From Sergeia podlipaevii (Eukaryota; Euglenozoa; Kinetoplastea; Trypanosomatida; Trypanosomatidae), in the NCBI GenBank assembly GCA_030849805.1, contig JASANZ010001958.1, positions 1 through 27,351 on the forward strand: DNA of 27,351 nt, given 5' to 3'. Position numbers and translations under genes: made by a program. The notes beneath the pieces are model-generated. The model was not told the DNA's origin. It did not search any database and saw only the letters and a program-made list of their open reading frames with translations. Below, in pieces: positions 8,337-18,340 of the stretch (position 1 is the stretch's first letter; each line of letters starts with the position of its first letter).

Positions 8337-11300
8337 ATGCCCGTCAGTAGCTGCAGCGCCAGTGCAACCCTCATCAGAAGAACCTTTGGCTTTTCCAGAA
8401 AGGCAATTGGTTGTCATAAAGCTGCGACATGAATCGAGCGTCAGCATCAAATTCTCCGGCTTAATGTCAGCGTGAATAATGTGACATGCCTCGTGCAGCA
8501 GTGTTAAACTGGTGAGTATCTGCCTGCCAATAGACCGCATCAGATACATGGGCAGTCCTTGGTAATTATTGCTCTGAATGTACTCGTACAGGTTAGCCCC
8601 GTAGCGCTCCATCACGATACAGTGATGGCCATAGCTGCAGCCATCTGCCAGCACTTTGGACACGTAGCTGCACCGTGGATCTGGCGATGGCGGATCGGCA
8701 AAGTTGCTCGCGGCGTCCTCGTCACACAGGTCTTCTCGGCTGCCTGCCGTGACAGCGCACTTCTGAGTGTCTTCCCCCGTCTGTGCACCAATCAGAACCA
8801 GCATTTCAGCCTCGAGCACCGACTGACTTTCAAAAAGCTGCACGCTCTTCACCACCTTCACCGCAACCAGTGGATTGTGCGTTGGGGGCACGTCACAGTC
8901 ACCAAAAGGCAAGTACGCATGGGAACAGTTCCAATAGGAGAAGTCCTCTCCATCAATCTCCGAAGGATGTACGTAGTGCCCATCTGAGAGACGTAGATCT
9001 TTGCACAGGAACACTTGGCCAAAGCTACCGTTTCCCAGCAAACTCACCACCTCCAGCCAGCCGAGCAGCCGCATGCCAACGTACACCACCAGATCGCCAT
9101 CCGCGTTGTCCACCTCGCGCTCTACTCCATCAATGCTGTGCACGTGTCGCACAAGCTCTGTATTGTTTGTCAGTGCTCTGAAAAACCTCGGGCACTGCGT
9201 CAATGCAGGACCGCTGCTGATGTTGCAGCTACCACGTCCCTGATGCGCCGTCTCCGCACCAGATTGCATCGTCACCTCCGTCGATGCCACCGCAGACGCA
9301 GCTTCCTCGTCGTACTCGGTACGATATGCAGCGCCGCCACTGTAGCTGTACCCGTCTTCCTCGCTCCGGTGATCGGCATAGCCCTCACTAAACTGATTCT
9401 GAGACACTCGTAACTGCTTTCGAGAGTCTTGCCACACATTGGTCGAGTTATCCACATCCACAGCAAGCGGAGATTTGTCCGGAAACAGCCCTTGCCAACA
9501 TTGACCATGTAATTGTGGCTGCTTGTGATTCGTTGACACCGGTGTCGTCCATGTTGGCAAAATTGCGTCTACTGCAGTGGAACGGCTTTGAACAAAGCAA
9601 GAGCCGCTGGTAGGAAAGCAAAACCCAGCAAGGTCCTGAGGAAGAGCGCCAATAGTGGGAGCAGCAGCAGCACACTGTTGCCACGCTTGTTGAACGTGGT
9701 TGATACGAACGGTAGACGTAAAGCCGTCACCCGCCATTGAACATGCCGTCGACACTGTCGTCCCAGCAGTAGCAGCACCACTTCGGATTGCCTCCTCACG
9801 CAGACGCTCCATGCGATATTGCAGAAACACAGTTGTTTGTAGCAACGGCCGCCGCTTAATCTGCGACAGTACTGCCGGCGGTACCATGTCCTGCTTCCCG
9901 CGGCGTTCCGACATCGCCGTAGCGTGCGTCGCAGCAGAGCACTGAGAGCGAGTAATACTATTGTAGGTTGCGCTCTTGCCAGGGTCGCCACCACCACCAC
10001 CACCGCCGCCGCCGCCGCTGCGGGTACCGCGACTGATGAGGCACAAATGTGACATGCTGCCCAGAAGCTCTGAGGTGTGGTGTATGGCTTGCCGGTTTGG
10101 GTGACTGATGCTGAGACGGTTACCAAAGCTGTAGTAACCCGCAGAGCGACCCAAAGCTACCGACGCGGAGATAGACAAAGAATGCGGCGGAGAAGGCACA
10201 GGCAGTGAGGACCTGCGAGCGCCAACATTGCATGCAGAGCTGCCACCTGTCGCATCGGCAACCGCTGAAGCAGCAGCAGTGCCGGTAGAGGTAGGAGTGC
10301 TGCTGCAGGGGGTGGCTTCATGGCCGTGCTCGCGTGGCGCCGGTGTACTAGCAGTGGCGGCAGTGGTAGATGTTCCAATGTTGCGCAGAAATGCAGCACA
10401 CACGCTTTCCAGCTTTCGCAAGTATTGCTCCTCGCTCATAGCGCGCTCAAAGTTGTTGCCGCTAGCAGGCGACAAAGCGAGAGAAGAATCACCAGCTAAA
10501 GACAGACGTTGGTGCTGCGCATCGTCTGCAGCAGTGGTGATGAGATGCCCTGGTGGAGAGAGAGACGGTGAGCCTCCAGTTGCATTACCAGGCCTAAGAT
10601 GCTGTGCACATGGTGAGCGACCATCGATTGAAGAAACAGAAGTTGCTGTCCCTGACCTGGCATGTCCACCATCACCACCAGCAAGAGGTGACACTGTATC
10701 AGGGAAGTAATTGTGCGATGAACAATGACGCTTACTCAGCCGTGTACCGCTAGCGTTAGTGCAGATACCAATGCCATGCCCAGCTCCGCCACTGCCGCCT
10801 CTGCTGCAATGTTGAGAGTCGTGCAACGCAGCAGGACCTGTCGCACTCCCTACAACGCCACCAGGGGAGCGCGTAGCGGCTGTGTCATCACGTGCAGAAG
10901 AGTTGGTGGGTCGACTTAGAGTAGAAGACGATGTGTGCGCTGAGCCCTCTGCCCCTGGCAAAGAACCGGAGGAGCACGCTGTGGGGTTCAGTGGCGGTGG
11001 GGGCGAGGCCTGTGCCTTGCTTCCTTCTGCTATACATCGATGATGATGCTGCTGATGTTGTGGAACAAACAACGCAGACTCAATGGGTGTCATGAAAGGT
11101 GAGTCAAACGACCTGCCTAGAGGAGGGAACTTCCACGTCTGGAAGGGTTGTATCAGCGGCATCTTGGGTGACACAGTGCTCCGTTTGTCAGACCTAAACT
11201 TCAGTATACCCAAAGGGTCGCCTCTACCATGTCCCCCGCTAGTAGACGATCGTGCAATCGTGGTTCGCTCATAGGGAGTGCGCAGAGCAGTCGCTCTCGA

Positions 11301-12989
11301 CTCCGCAGATCCTGGCCTACCAACAGTCTTGCAATCGCTGGTCGCTACGGGAGAAAAGCCAGTGCCGCTTGATGGTTCAAATACATGTGCAGCGGTGGTA
11401 TGCGCTAGACTGTCTACTATCTGCTGTGACGGTTCCTGCAGCTGCTGCAGCTGCTTTGGTTGATCCTGATTTTCGTTGTGTTTCGCTTCGCTAGACGCCG
11501 TAGTTGCACTTTTGCGCAACCTCATTGGCAGTAGCAACTGTGCCTCCGCCTCGCCGTCATCCTCTTCATACAGTGCGTGCATGTCGCTGGTGAGGGCCTC
11601 CTTCTGTTCTCGAGAGAGCAGCTGGTGGAAGTCATGGTTCGGGGTACTCGCCAGCAAAATTGACGGCGTAGGTGGCGGCTCGCTGTCCAACTTCCCTCCT
11701 TGATCGTCAAAGGTGGTCGTCAGCTGTCTATCAGATGATTGATGAAGCAACCGCTGCGTCAGATCATCCGTGGAGGCAGAGATGGAGAGAGGTGGGTCGG
11801 TGGTGCTACTGCTCGCCATGTTCGTGGCTGGTGGCAAATTAGACATTGCGGCTGACGTTTCCTCTATCGACTGTCGCCACTGCTGATGTTGCTGTGGCAC
11901 GGAGGGGTCGGCGTACACTTCTGTCGCTGCCCGGTAAGAGTGAGAGTGGTCCCGGCACAACGAGATTGAAGTCACGTGTGCGCTGTTGTAGTTTTGTGTG
12001 ATGCTGTGGGTGTTTCTACTGCTGCTAGTGCTAATGCGACTCGCGCTTTGATCGCGGTGAAGAAGAGCACTAGTTGTAGTAGCTGTGGCGGTAGTAGCCA
12101 ATTCAGTAGCGGCGGTGACGACAGTGTTGTCGCCATCTCGGGTTCCTTGTAAGCTCCGGTGCTGCTTAGAAGATACTAAAACCGTCCCATCTTGACGGGA
12201 ATCAACACCACAAACAATTGCATTTTCAAGCAAATTGCGTGCAGAGTTAAAAGAAGAAAAGCTCGGTTGCCTCCGGGGCGTACTCACTGGTGAATGAATC
12301 GCCGTAGCGACGGAAGCAAAAGTGGGGAGTTCCCTCTTAAATACAGAGTCGTGCGCCATACGTTCTAGAATTGCCATTGAAGTATCAAGCTGAAGTGACT
12401 GATTGTACGCGGACTGATGCGCGCGTCCGTGACTGAAGCCGAGTTGCTGGCTCTTAGCACTAACAGGCGACATTGAAGGAATACTTCGTGAAACGTAACT
12501 CTGTTCACACCCATCGCCAAGCACGATGCCTGAAATAGCAAGCGTGGGCGGTGTGCCGTAGAGCCGCGACATATTCGACATGCTGCTACTCGGCACTAGA
12601 CGTCGCTGCCGACATCCATCTAGACGCATTTGAGAGATATTGGCGAGAGAAATGTCCTTTCTATCGACTACCTCTTCATTAGTGGTGAGAATACTACCTT
12701 TTGCAAGCTGACTTGCGGCCGGATCAGTGTTGTTTCCCCCATTGCAAAGTGTCTCCAATGACGCCGGCGCCGGCGTACCCTTTTCTATCTCTGAATCCAC
12801 GCTTCCAGTAGTGTGGGGGCTGTCATCACACTTAAACGCAGATGTAGTCCTGCACAGCGCGGAAGTTTCTGCGGTGGCAGGGTCTACGTGCTGTACTGCA
12901 TCGATAGCACTACTAATACTGGTACTACATTTGACTGCGTCTCTTGTCGCTACTGCGCCTGCGTCCAGTGAGACGTGCGAAGTAGGCAT
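8334..12989 (-). CDS. DYRK-family protein kinase, N-terminal part (ends at in-frame TAA)
   Basis: This 1551-codon frame starts at ATG 12987-12989, the first ATG after a strong splice acceptor. Residues 1 to ~1290 are Ser/Thr/Gln/His-rich and look disordered, with a Gly run (~residues 990-1000). The kinase N-lobe follows: glycine loop LGNGSFG (1318-1324), a ~50-residue insert, VAVKVVK with the ATP lysine at 1378, an alpha-C segment (EAEMLVL), another insert, hinge MERYGANLYEYI, and the catalytic loop HADIKPEN (1506-1513; Asp1508, no Arg before it). It then stops 46 residues after HAD began. DFS, the activation loop and the C-lobe continue in frame at 6918-8333. Read through, the protein would be about 2022 residues. 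As written, the product has the ATP lysine and catalytic Asp but no metal-binding DFG-equivalent and should be inactive. An atypical DYRK acts in density sensing in Trypanosoma brucei; orthology is not shown here. Confidence 0.88.
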   Translation of the reverse strand: MPTSHVSLDAGAVATRDAVKCSTSISSAIDAVQHVDPATAETSALCRTTSAFKCDDSPHTTGSVDSEIEKGTPAPASLETLCNGGNNTDPAASQLAKGSILTTNEEVVDRKDISLANISQMRLDGCRQRRLVPSSSMSNMSRLYGTPPTLAISGIVLGDGCEQSYVSRSIPSMSPVSAKSQQLGFSHGRAHQSAYNQSLQLDTSMAILERMAHDSVFKRELPTFASVATAIHSPVSTPRRQPSFSSFNSARNLLENAIVCGVDSRQDGTVLVSSKQHRSLQGTRDGDNTVVTAATELATTATATTTSALLHRDQSASRISTSSSRNTHSITQNYNSAHVTSISLCRDHSHSYRAATEVYADPSVPQQHQQWRQSIEETSAAMSNLPPATNMASSSTTDPPLSISASTDDLTQRLLHQSSDRQLTTTFDDQGGKLDSEPPPTPSILLASTPNHDFHQLLSREQKEALTSDMHALYEEDDGEAEAQLLLPMRLRKSATTASSEAKHNENQDQPKQLQQLQEPSQQIVDSLAHTTAAHVFEPSSGTGFSPVATSDCKTVGRPGSAESRATALRTPYERTTIARSSTSGGHGRGDPLGILKFRSDKRSTVSPKMPLIQPFQTWKFPPLGRSFDSPFMTPIESALFVPQHQQHHHRCIAEGSKAQASPPPPLNPTACSSGSLPGAEGSAHTSSSTLSRPTNSSARDDTAATRSPGGVVGSATGPAALHDSQHCSRGGSGGAGHGIGICTNASGTRLSKRHCSSHNYFPDTVSPLAGGDGGHARSGTATSVSSIDGRSPCAQHLRPGNATGGSPSLSPPGHLITTAADDAQHQRLSLAGDSSLALSPASGNNFERAMSEEQYLRKLESVCAAFLRNIGTSTTAATASTPAPREHGHEATPCSSTPTSTGTAAASAVADATGGSSACNVGARRSSLPVPSPPHSLSISASVALGRSAGYYSFGNRLSISHPNRQAIHHTSELLGSMSHLCLISRGTRSGGGGGGGGGGDPGKSATYNSITRSQCSAATHATAMSERRGKQDMVPPAVLSQIKRRPLLQTTVFLQYRMERLREEAIRSGAATAGTTVSTACSMAGDGFTSTVRINHVQQAWQQCAAAAPTIGALPQDLAGFCFPTSGSCFVQSRSTAVDAILPTWTTPVSTNHKQPQLHGQCWQGLFPDKSPLAVDVDNSTNVWQDSRKQLRVSQNQFSEGYADHRSEEDGYSYSGGAAYRTEYDEEAASAVASTEVTMQSGAETAHQGRGSCNISSGPALTQCPRFFRALTNNTELVRHVHSIDGVEREVDNADGDLVVYVGMRLLGWLEVVSLLGNGSFGQVFLCKDLRLSDGHYVHPSEIDGEDFSYWNCSHAYLPFGDCDVPPTHNPLVAVKVVKSVQLFESQSVLEAEMLVLIGAQTGEDTQKCAVTAGSREDLCDEDAASNFADPPSPDPRCSYVSKVLADGCSYGHHCIVMERYGANLYEYIQSNNYQGLPMYLMRSIGRQILTSLTLLHEACHIIHADIKPENLMLTLDSCRSFMTTNCLSGKAKGSSDEGCTGAAATDGH

Positions 12990-13037
12990 TACAAAGCAAA
13001 AATATTTTTTTAAAAAAAACTATATTAATAATATCAA

Positions 13038-13039
13038 CT
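13038..13039 (-). promoter_or_regulatory. Candidate spliced-leader acceptor AG for the DYRK gene
   Basis: In the sense strand CTTTTTCCTTCTT runs directly into this AG (complement of plus 13038-13052). The leader to the ATG at 12989 would be 48 nt, with no upstream ATG. This supports the full-length N-terminal start. Confidence 0.6.
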
Positions 13040-14818
13040 AAGAAGGAAAAAGTAACAGTGGCAGCGATTGGTCCTAAACAAAAAGGAAAAGTGAGAGTAC
13101 AAGTATTTTTTTTTAAAAAAAAAGGAAACAAATTCGCCAGAAACACGCTTATGTAACCGCTCGGTAATTTTGAATGTATTCTCTTTGAGAGAGAAAAAAA
13201 AATAGTATAGTCCTTCTCCTCCTTTTGTGGGTCCCTCTTTCTGCCCTCAAAGCAGATTTTTTTTATAAAAAAAAAACTGTCAGAAGGAGAAAATAGGAAC
13301 GCTGTTGAATCTTCTTTGATGCTAAATTAAGTAAAAAGCCTTCCTATGTGCGGTTTTGTTCTTTGAGTTAATCTTGTTGATAACAAAAGATGATAATAAA
13401 TTGTATTCAGTAAATATAAACGGATGTATGTGTTTCGCGAATGCGATCGTTCCCTTTTGCCTGTAAAAAAAAAAAAAGGGAGTCAAGCTGGTTTGTGAGT
13501 CTGACTGGGTATATATATATATATATATATTCCTAAAAAAAAAAAAAACACTTCAATAAGTTAAAATGAACAAAAAAAAAAAGGAAATGCGCTTATACAT
13601 GCACGCACGTAAAGGGTAGTTTGCAGATTTAAATGAAGAGAAACAAAGAGTTGACAAGGACACGTTCTCCCTGCCGATCTTCCTTCTCTTTCCCCTCCTC
13701 TCTTTCTAAATCAATCCTATTTAGTATCTCAAAAATAGATACCCGACTGCAGTGCGTGCGCAATTTTCTTTGCTCTCTCTCCTAACGAAATGCATATTAT
13801 TCACAGATAGAAAAGAAAAAATGAGAGAGGTCAAAAAAAAAAAATGTTAAAGGAAAGGAAAATAGTAACCAAAGTGGCTCTGCAGAACAGAACTGTAGTG
13901 GAAAAAAAACTCCAAGTGGGAGCGAGCAACACACAATCTTTCTCAGCCTTCCATGAGCCATCAATTATGCATTGTATGTTGATAAATTTAAACAAATAGA
14001 TAAAAATATATATGTATTTGCTAGATGGATATGAAGCACCTACAATGCGCGATACGGAAGATAGGCATTCGTAAAAAAAAAAAAAAAATGTCGTATCGTT
14101 ATTCTCTCTCTATCCATCTGTATATATATAATAAGAGCACACACAAACAAATTCACATACGCACCATTGCATTTCCCCATGTCATGTCTATTTCAAAAAA
14201 AAAGTTGCTGCATCATAAGACATTCATGATGTCGCCAGCATGAACCAAATGTAAAAAGCAATGAACGCGCTGGGATATGCCCCTCATTGGCTGATACTCC
14301 AAAGTACTGTCCATTCCTCCCTTGTCTCCGCTGTGTAGTTGCAAACATTTTGCGTTAATAGTTATCATTGCATATAATCTTTTGGTGTTGATGTACTTTT
14401 TTTTTTCTTAATCGGTAGCATCCTGTCATGGCCACCATCGCGTGATTACATGTAAAGATGTGTTGGCTATATTTGTTGCTCCCCCTCTCCCTCTCACAAT
14501 TTTAAGCTTACGCTTACACTAAAGAGAGTTTTCCTTAAAAAAAAAAAAATTACAAAACTAACACAAGAAAATGCACACAAAAAAAAGGAGAAGAAAGATG
14601 ACTGCAGTCTACTCCACTTTGACGTCATCCTGTGTTTTTGCGATATATCGTACAAAGAAAAAAAAGGGGGAAAAAAGAAAACAAGAAGGCCTACAAAGCA
14701 AACTCACAACAACAACAAAAAGAAAAAATCAGGCTCCTACAAGCTTCTAAGCAATTACCGTAATATGTTGTTGTTGTTGTCACCGTCGTGTGTCTTTCCT
14801 CTTCTCCCTCTCTCTCTC
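13040..14818. other. Intergenic region between lipoyl synthase and the DYRK gene
   Basis: The largest gene-free stretch (about 1.8 kb). It has many A-runs, a (TA)n tract at 13510-13530 and AT-palindromic T-run/A-run pairs at 13106-13123 and 13257-13276, with a similar pair at 13005-13019 inside the DYRK leader. A less repetitive part at 14230-14400 has mixed composition. I looked there for tRNA-like or box C/D-like structure and found nothing I can support. Sense GA repeats begin at the lipoyl synthase stop codon (plus 14771-14820). Confidence 0.55.
13510..13530. repeat. (TA)n microsatellite
   Basis: Twenty-one bases of uninterrupted alternating T and A, followed closely by a plus-strand A-run. 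Confidence 0.9.
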
Positions 14819-16066
14819 TCAAGCATCTTCCCTTTTCTCTCCAGTAGACGCAGCAGCAGCAGCAGTCTTGCGCTGCTTAAGGAGACTAGACAAGTAGTAC
14901 TCACCCGCGCGGTAAGAGCTACGCACCATAGGACCAGAGGCACAGTACAAAAATCCCATCTCAAGTGCCTCCTTCTCCCACATCTCAAACTCCTTGGGAT
15001 GTGCGTAGCGAGATACCTTCAGCCGTGTACGAGCGGGTTGCAAATACTGCCCAAGCGTCACAGCAGACACACCCGCCCTTCGAAGATCGCGCAGGGTCTG
15101 TCGCACTTCCTCCTCTTGTTCGCCAAGTCCCAGCATGATGCTTGTCTTTGTGAGCAGCTTACCATCGGTAAATTTGTTGACATGCTCAAGGACGTTGAGA
15201 GACTGCCTGTAAGAGGCGCGACGGTCACGAACGCGAGGTGTGATGCGCTCCACGCACTCAATGTTGTGCGCATACACGCTGAGTGGGGTGCTAGCAACCT
15301 GCTCCACCAGCTTCAAGTCACCATGAAAATCACCAACGAGGGCCTCCAGGAGAATTTGAGGACTGCGCTCCTTGATGGTGTTGATGCATCGGCACACATG
15401 TGCTGCGCCGCCGTCTGGCATGTCATCTCGGTCCACCATTGTCATAACGATGTATTCCACACCCATTTCGGCCACCGCGTCCGCCACCTTCTCTGGCTCC
15501 AGAGGGTCTAGCGGTGGAGGTCGCTTGCTCGTGAGCACAGAACAGAATCGGCAGCCACGTGTGCAGTGGGAACCCATGACCATAATAGTGGCCGTAGCCG
15601 CGCCATCGTCCTCACCGCCCCAGCACTCTCCAATGTTGGGGCACTTGGCCTCCTCACAGACGGTAGAGAGTTTCTTCTCTCGCATGCTACGACGAATACG
15701 ATTGAAGCGGGGGCGGTGCGTCATACCCTTCGGAACCTTCAGCTTGAGCCACGGAGGGAGAGGCTCTGTGCCACGTTTAATCGGACCCATTGAAGCCCCT
15801 GTAGGTGACAGTCCCTCAGGAAGGTCAAGAAAGCTCTCGAGATCGTTATGTCCTGATGCATCTTCAGAAATCTTCGCACGGAAGCGCTCACGGAATATCT
15901 GCTTGTAGTTGGGGTCATTCTTATCCACGTCATCCATCAAATTCTTGATCGTCGCGTTGCTGGCAGTACTGACAGTAGTAGCGGCAACAGCAGCGGCGGC
16001 GGCGGCAATCGGAGATGCAGAGTTACCCGCCGTGCTGCATAGCAAAGATCCAAAATGGCGCAGCAT
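14819..16066 (-). CDS. lipA: Lipoyl synthase, mitochondrial (radical SAM)
   Basis: The enzyme inserts two sulfurs into octanoyl groups on the lipoyl domains of 2-oxoacid dehydrogenases and glycine-cleavage H protein, in the mitochondrion. All family hallmarks are present. Cys137, Cys142 and Cys148 ([12 protein letters not shown]) hold the auxiliary, sulfur-donating Fe-S cluster. Cys168, Cys172 and Cys175 (CTRGCRFC) hold the radical-SAM cluster. The C-terminal RSSY motif is at 382-385. Its 415 residues are slightly more than in animal enzymes, because of an Ala/Ser/Thr-rich N-terminus beginning [10 protein letters not shown] that resembles a mitochondrial presequence, plus a short Ala/Lys C-terminal tail. 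The start is the first ATG after a plausible splice acceptor; the stop TGA runs straight into a GA repeat. Nothing suggests damage. The function is firm; mitochondrial location is inferred from the presequence and family. Confidence 0.98.
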   Translation of the reverse strand: MLRHFGSLLCSTAGNSASPIAAAAAAVAATTVSTASNATIKNLMDDVDKNDPNYKQIFRERFRAKISEDASGHNDLESFLDLPEGLSPTGASMGPIKRGTEPLPPWLKLKVPKGMTHRPRFNRIRRSMREKKLSTVCEEAKCPNIGECWGGEDDGAATATIMVMGSHCTRGCRFCSVLTSKRPPPLDPLEPEKVADAVAEMGVEYIVMTMVDRDDMPDGGAAHVCRCINTIKERSPQILLEALVGDFHGDLKLVEQVASTPLSVYAHNIECVERITPRVRDRRASYRQSLNVLEHVNKFTDGKLLTKTSIMLGLGEQEEEVRQTLRDLRRAGVSAVTLGQYLQPARTRLKVSRYAHPKEFEMWEKEALEMGFLYCASGPMVRSSYRAGEYYLSSLLKQRKTAAAAASTGEKREDA

Positions 16067-16113
16067 GCTTCCTTATATAAGCTAAAAGTAGAGCAGTAGT
16101 ACTAGTGAGAGAG

Positions 16114-16115
16114 CT
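16114..16115 (-). promoter_or_regulatory. Candidate spliced-leader acceptor AG for lipoyl synthase
   Basis: A sense U-run (complement of plus 16148-16163) is followed about 33 nt later by this AG, the first one after the run. The leader would be 47 nt with no upstream ATG. Other AGs between here and the ATG are possible. Confidence 0.45.
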
Positions 16116-16862
16116 ATAGTGAATGATTGACGATAACGCAGTAAGCCAAAAAAAAAAAAAAAAGCGTCAATGATGCAAAAAGAAAAAGAATATTGTTCTT
16201 TTAAATATAATTGTAAAGATGAAGAACCGGCAAATGGAAATTCTTCTTTATAAGCTTTCTCTTAGCAGATAAAAAAATTGAAATGGAAAAAAAAAACTTT
16301 AAAAATTCAAAGTATCCCAAAAAAAAAAAAAGTGTGGAAAAATGGTTCGAACACCGCACTAGCTACTTTGAAGAAGCAAAAGAAAAAAAAAAAAAAAAGA
16401 GGGAAAGAAATCACGAAAATGCCAGCTTGGCATATAGAAAGAGCTCATCATCGAGTTGCTGAAGTAGCACCGCACAGTGGCCTGATTATCAATAAAGAAA
16501 ATCCATCCTACACAAGCACGCGCGCACACACCTTCTCTCTCTCTAAAGAAAAAAAAAAAAAGGCGGACGCCTTACTGGCTGCTCTCAGCACCGCAATCAC
16601 TCTCACTTATTCTTATACTATTGCTTTCCTGTATATATATATATATATATGTTAACGAGAGGTAAGGAGGCAACAAGATGCGTTTCCCAAAGACAAATAC
16701 AAGAAATAAAAACGAAACACCGCAGACAGTGCTCAACTATTGTACATTCAGCAGTTCACAAGGGCACACTCACACACGTAAGCATTGCCTCCCCCCCCCT
16801 CCTCCGCCTTTCGTCATTGTGCAACCTCTAAGAATATTTCACATAATTTTTCGTTTGCGTTT
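16116..16862. other. Intergenic region between the calcyphosin-like gene and lipoyl synthase
   Basis: About 750 bp with no supportable gene. It has A-runs of 10-16 bases at 16148-16163, 16320-16331 and 16382-16398, and a (TA)n tract at 16632-16650. A C-rich stretch at about 16786-16808 makes the sense 3' flank of the calcyphosin-like gene G-rich 50-75 nt after its stop. Confidence 0.55.
16632..16650. repeat. (TA)n microsatellite
   Basis: Nineteen bases of uninterrupted alternating T and A. Confidence 0.9.
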
Positions 16863-18152
16863 CTAACTCGTGACCAGACGCATGCTTTTGACATCCTTAA
16901 TGCCTTGCTTGGCGAGCCTTTCCCGCAGCTGAGGCTCAATCTCGGGGAGCAATCCTTTAATGTCAAGATCATTTTTGATCTCGTGGACATTGACGCGGCC
17001 ATTGAGATGTACAATCTCCACACGACGGCAAGACGTATTCGCTGACTTACCGTTGCCTCCGCTAAGATGCCACACATTTCGCAAAAACAGCTCAAAATCG
17101 CCGTCGCGTTCAAACTCGAATGAGGCATCACCAAAGAATCCTATAAAGATCTCTCGACTAATGTACGCACTGCGATTGCGCGCGTCCCACTGCTCCCTAA
17201 ACGCCTCAAGCGCCTCCTCAGCGGGCATCTCGCCGGACGCCACGGTGGGCAGCTGCGTCACATCAATAAGTTCTACAAGGCGAGAAAGACGAACAATATT
17301 ATCGGGTGTACACATGGAGTTCTCAAGCATGTCATACACACCCTTGACCAGCTGCTCACGGCGGTCGTTCATCGCACCGCGCATCTCCGCTACAAGCACT
17401 TCAAGAGGCGCAGTGCCACTTCCAGAGCAGTCAAAGTGACGAATAAGCGCAATGCACTCTGGTGGTGAGGCCTCCACACCCACCATTGCAAGTCCTTCCT
17501 GCAGCTCAATCGCATTCACCTCACGCAGAGCGGGTGTAGCAGTGTGCACAGCATCTGTGGAGCTCTGATGAAGAGCATGGCGTATGGTACGGGCCACATT
17601 GCCAGGAAACGCGGACTTACCTGGAAACTTCAGCTCAAGCTGGCGCCGTAGACGCATAATTACACCCATCGCCTGAGCGCCAGGCACATTACCAAGTACT
17701 GGGGCCACGTATTCTCGCTCAGCTGCCGCAGCGACCTCTGGGACAACGTAGGTCGTCTGAGACATAGTCTGAAATGTGGTCGACAGCGTCTGTGCGCGTG
17801 TGGGGTCGAGGTGTGGCTGATGACCTGGAAACGCGCTCTTCGTGCGGTCCTCGATTTCAATCATCGTCTGTTGGTCAAACTGCATATCCGCACGAACAGC
17901 ACTTCTGGGGTTGCCAGCCATCTGTCGGTACGTCGTCGTCCAGTACTTTTCCTCTTCGGTCGGCAGAACGGGTTTGCCATCGTAGAAGCGCGCATCAGCG
18001 CGCTCCTCGCTCCAGTTACCAGCGAGGGTAGAGGCGGTGTACCCACTCGTTTTCGTTTGTGTGCCGGGAAGGTAACCGCGGTTCTTGGGCTGGTTCTGTG
18101 CTCCTTCAATACGCTCACTAAAGCGCTCGCGTTTGTGTTCACCTCCAATCAT
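16863..18152 (-). CDS. Calcyphosin-like protein with degenerate EF-hands
   Basis: A 429-residue protein whose second half (about 165-400) follows the calcyphosin/CAPSL pattern. It has a helix with LQEGLAMVGV, then FDCSGSGTAPLEVL (loop 241-252), AMNDRREQLV, SGEMPAEEALEAF, a third loop position near WDARNRSAYI, and LFLRNVWHLSGG. Residues 1-165 are rich in Pro, Gly, Thr and Tyr and I do not recognise them; a short C-terminal tail is charged. Calcyphosin relatives are found on ciliary doublets in other organisms, so an axonemal role is plausible given two IFT genes upstream, but that is inference. Calcium binding looks lost: the loop at 241 has Val where position 12 should be acidic, the next expected loop has no acidic ligands, and the third lacks ligands 3 and 5. 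Start ATG 18150-18152 is the first after a good acceptor; stop TAG. Confidence 0.82.
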   Translation of the reverse strand: MIGGEHKRERFSERIEGAQNQPKNRGYLPGTQTKTSGYTASTLAGNWSEERADARFYDGKPVLPTEEEKYWTTTYRQMAGNPRSAVRADMQFDQQTMIEIEDRTKSAFPGHQPHLDPTRAQTLSTTFQTMSQTTYVVPEVAAAAEREYVAPVLGNVPGAQAMGVIMRLRRQLELKFPGKSAFPGNVARTIRHALHQSSTDAVHTATPALREVNAIELQEGLAMVGVEASPPECIALIRHFDCSGSGTAPLEVLVAEMRGAMNDRREQLVKGVYDMLENSMCTPDNIVRLSRLVELIDVTQLPTVASGEMPAEEALEAFREQWDARNRSAYISREIFIGFFGDASFEFERDGDFELFLRNVWHLSGGNGKSANTSCRRVEIVHLNGRVNVHEIKNDLDIKGLLPEIEPQLRERLAKQGIKDVKSMRLVTS

Positions 18153-18340
18153 TCGCTATTCCTATTTTTTCTTTTCTGCAAACGATGTGTGAGAGGAGGA
18201 ATGTATAACGCAACGTGTAAGTCAAGATCTAATTGCAATGATAGCAATAAATGAGCTGGATCGCAATGAAGATATTTTTTAAAAGCTAACGACAAATTTT
18301 TTTCAACGTTCCTTTCTTCCCGATATGGTTGCGACAGCTA

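Noticed and set aside
14025..14480. Possible small gene or structural RNA in the 1.8-kb gap
   Set aside because: The short frame is Lys-rich from an A-run, and I could not build a tRNA cloverleaf or convincing box C/D or H/ACA elements by eye.
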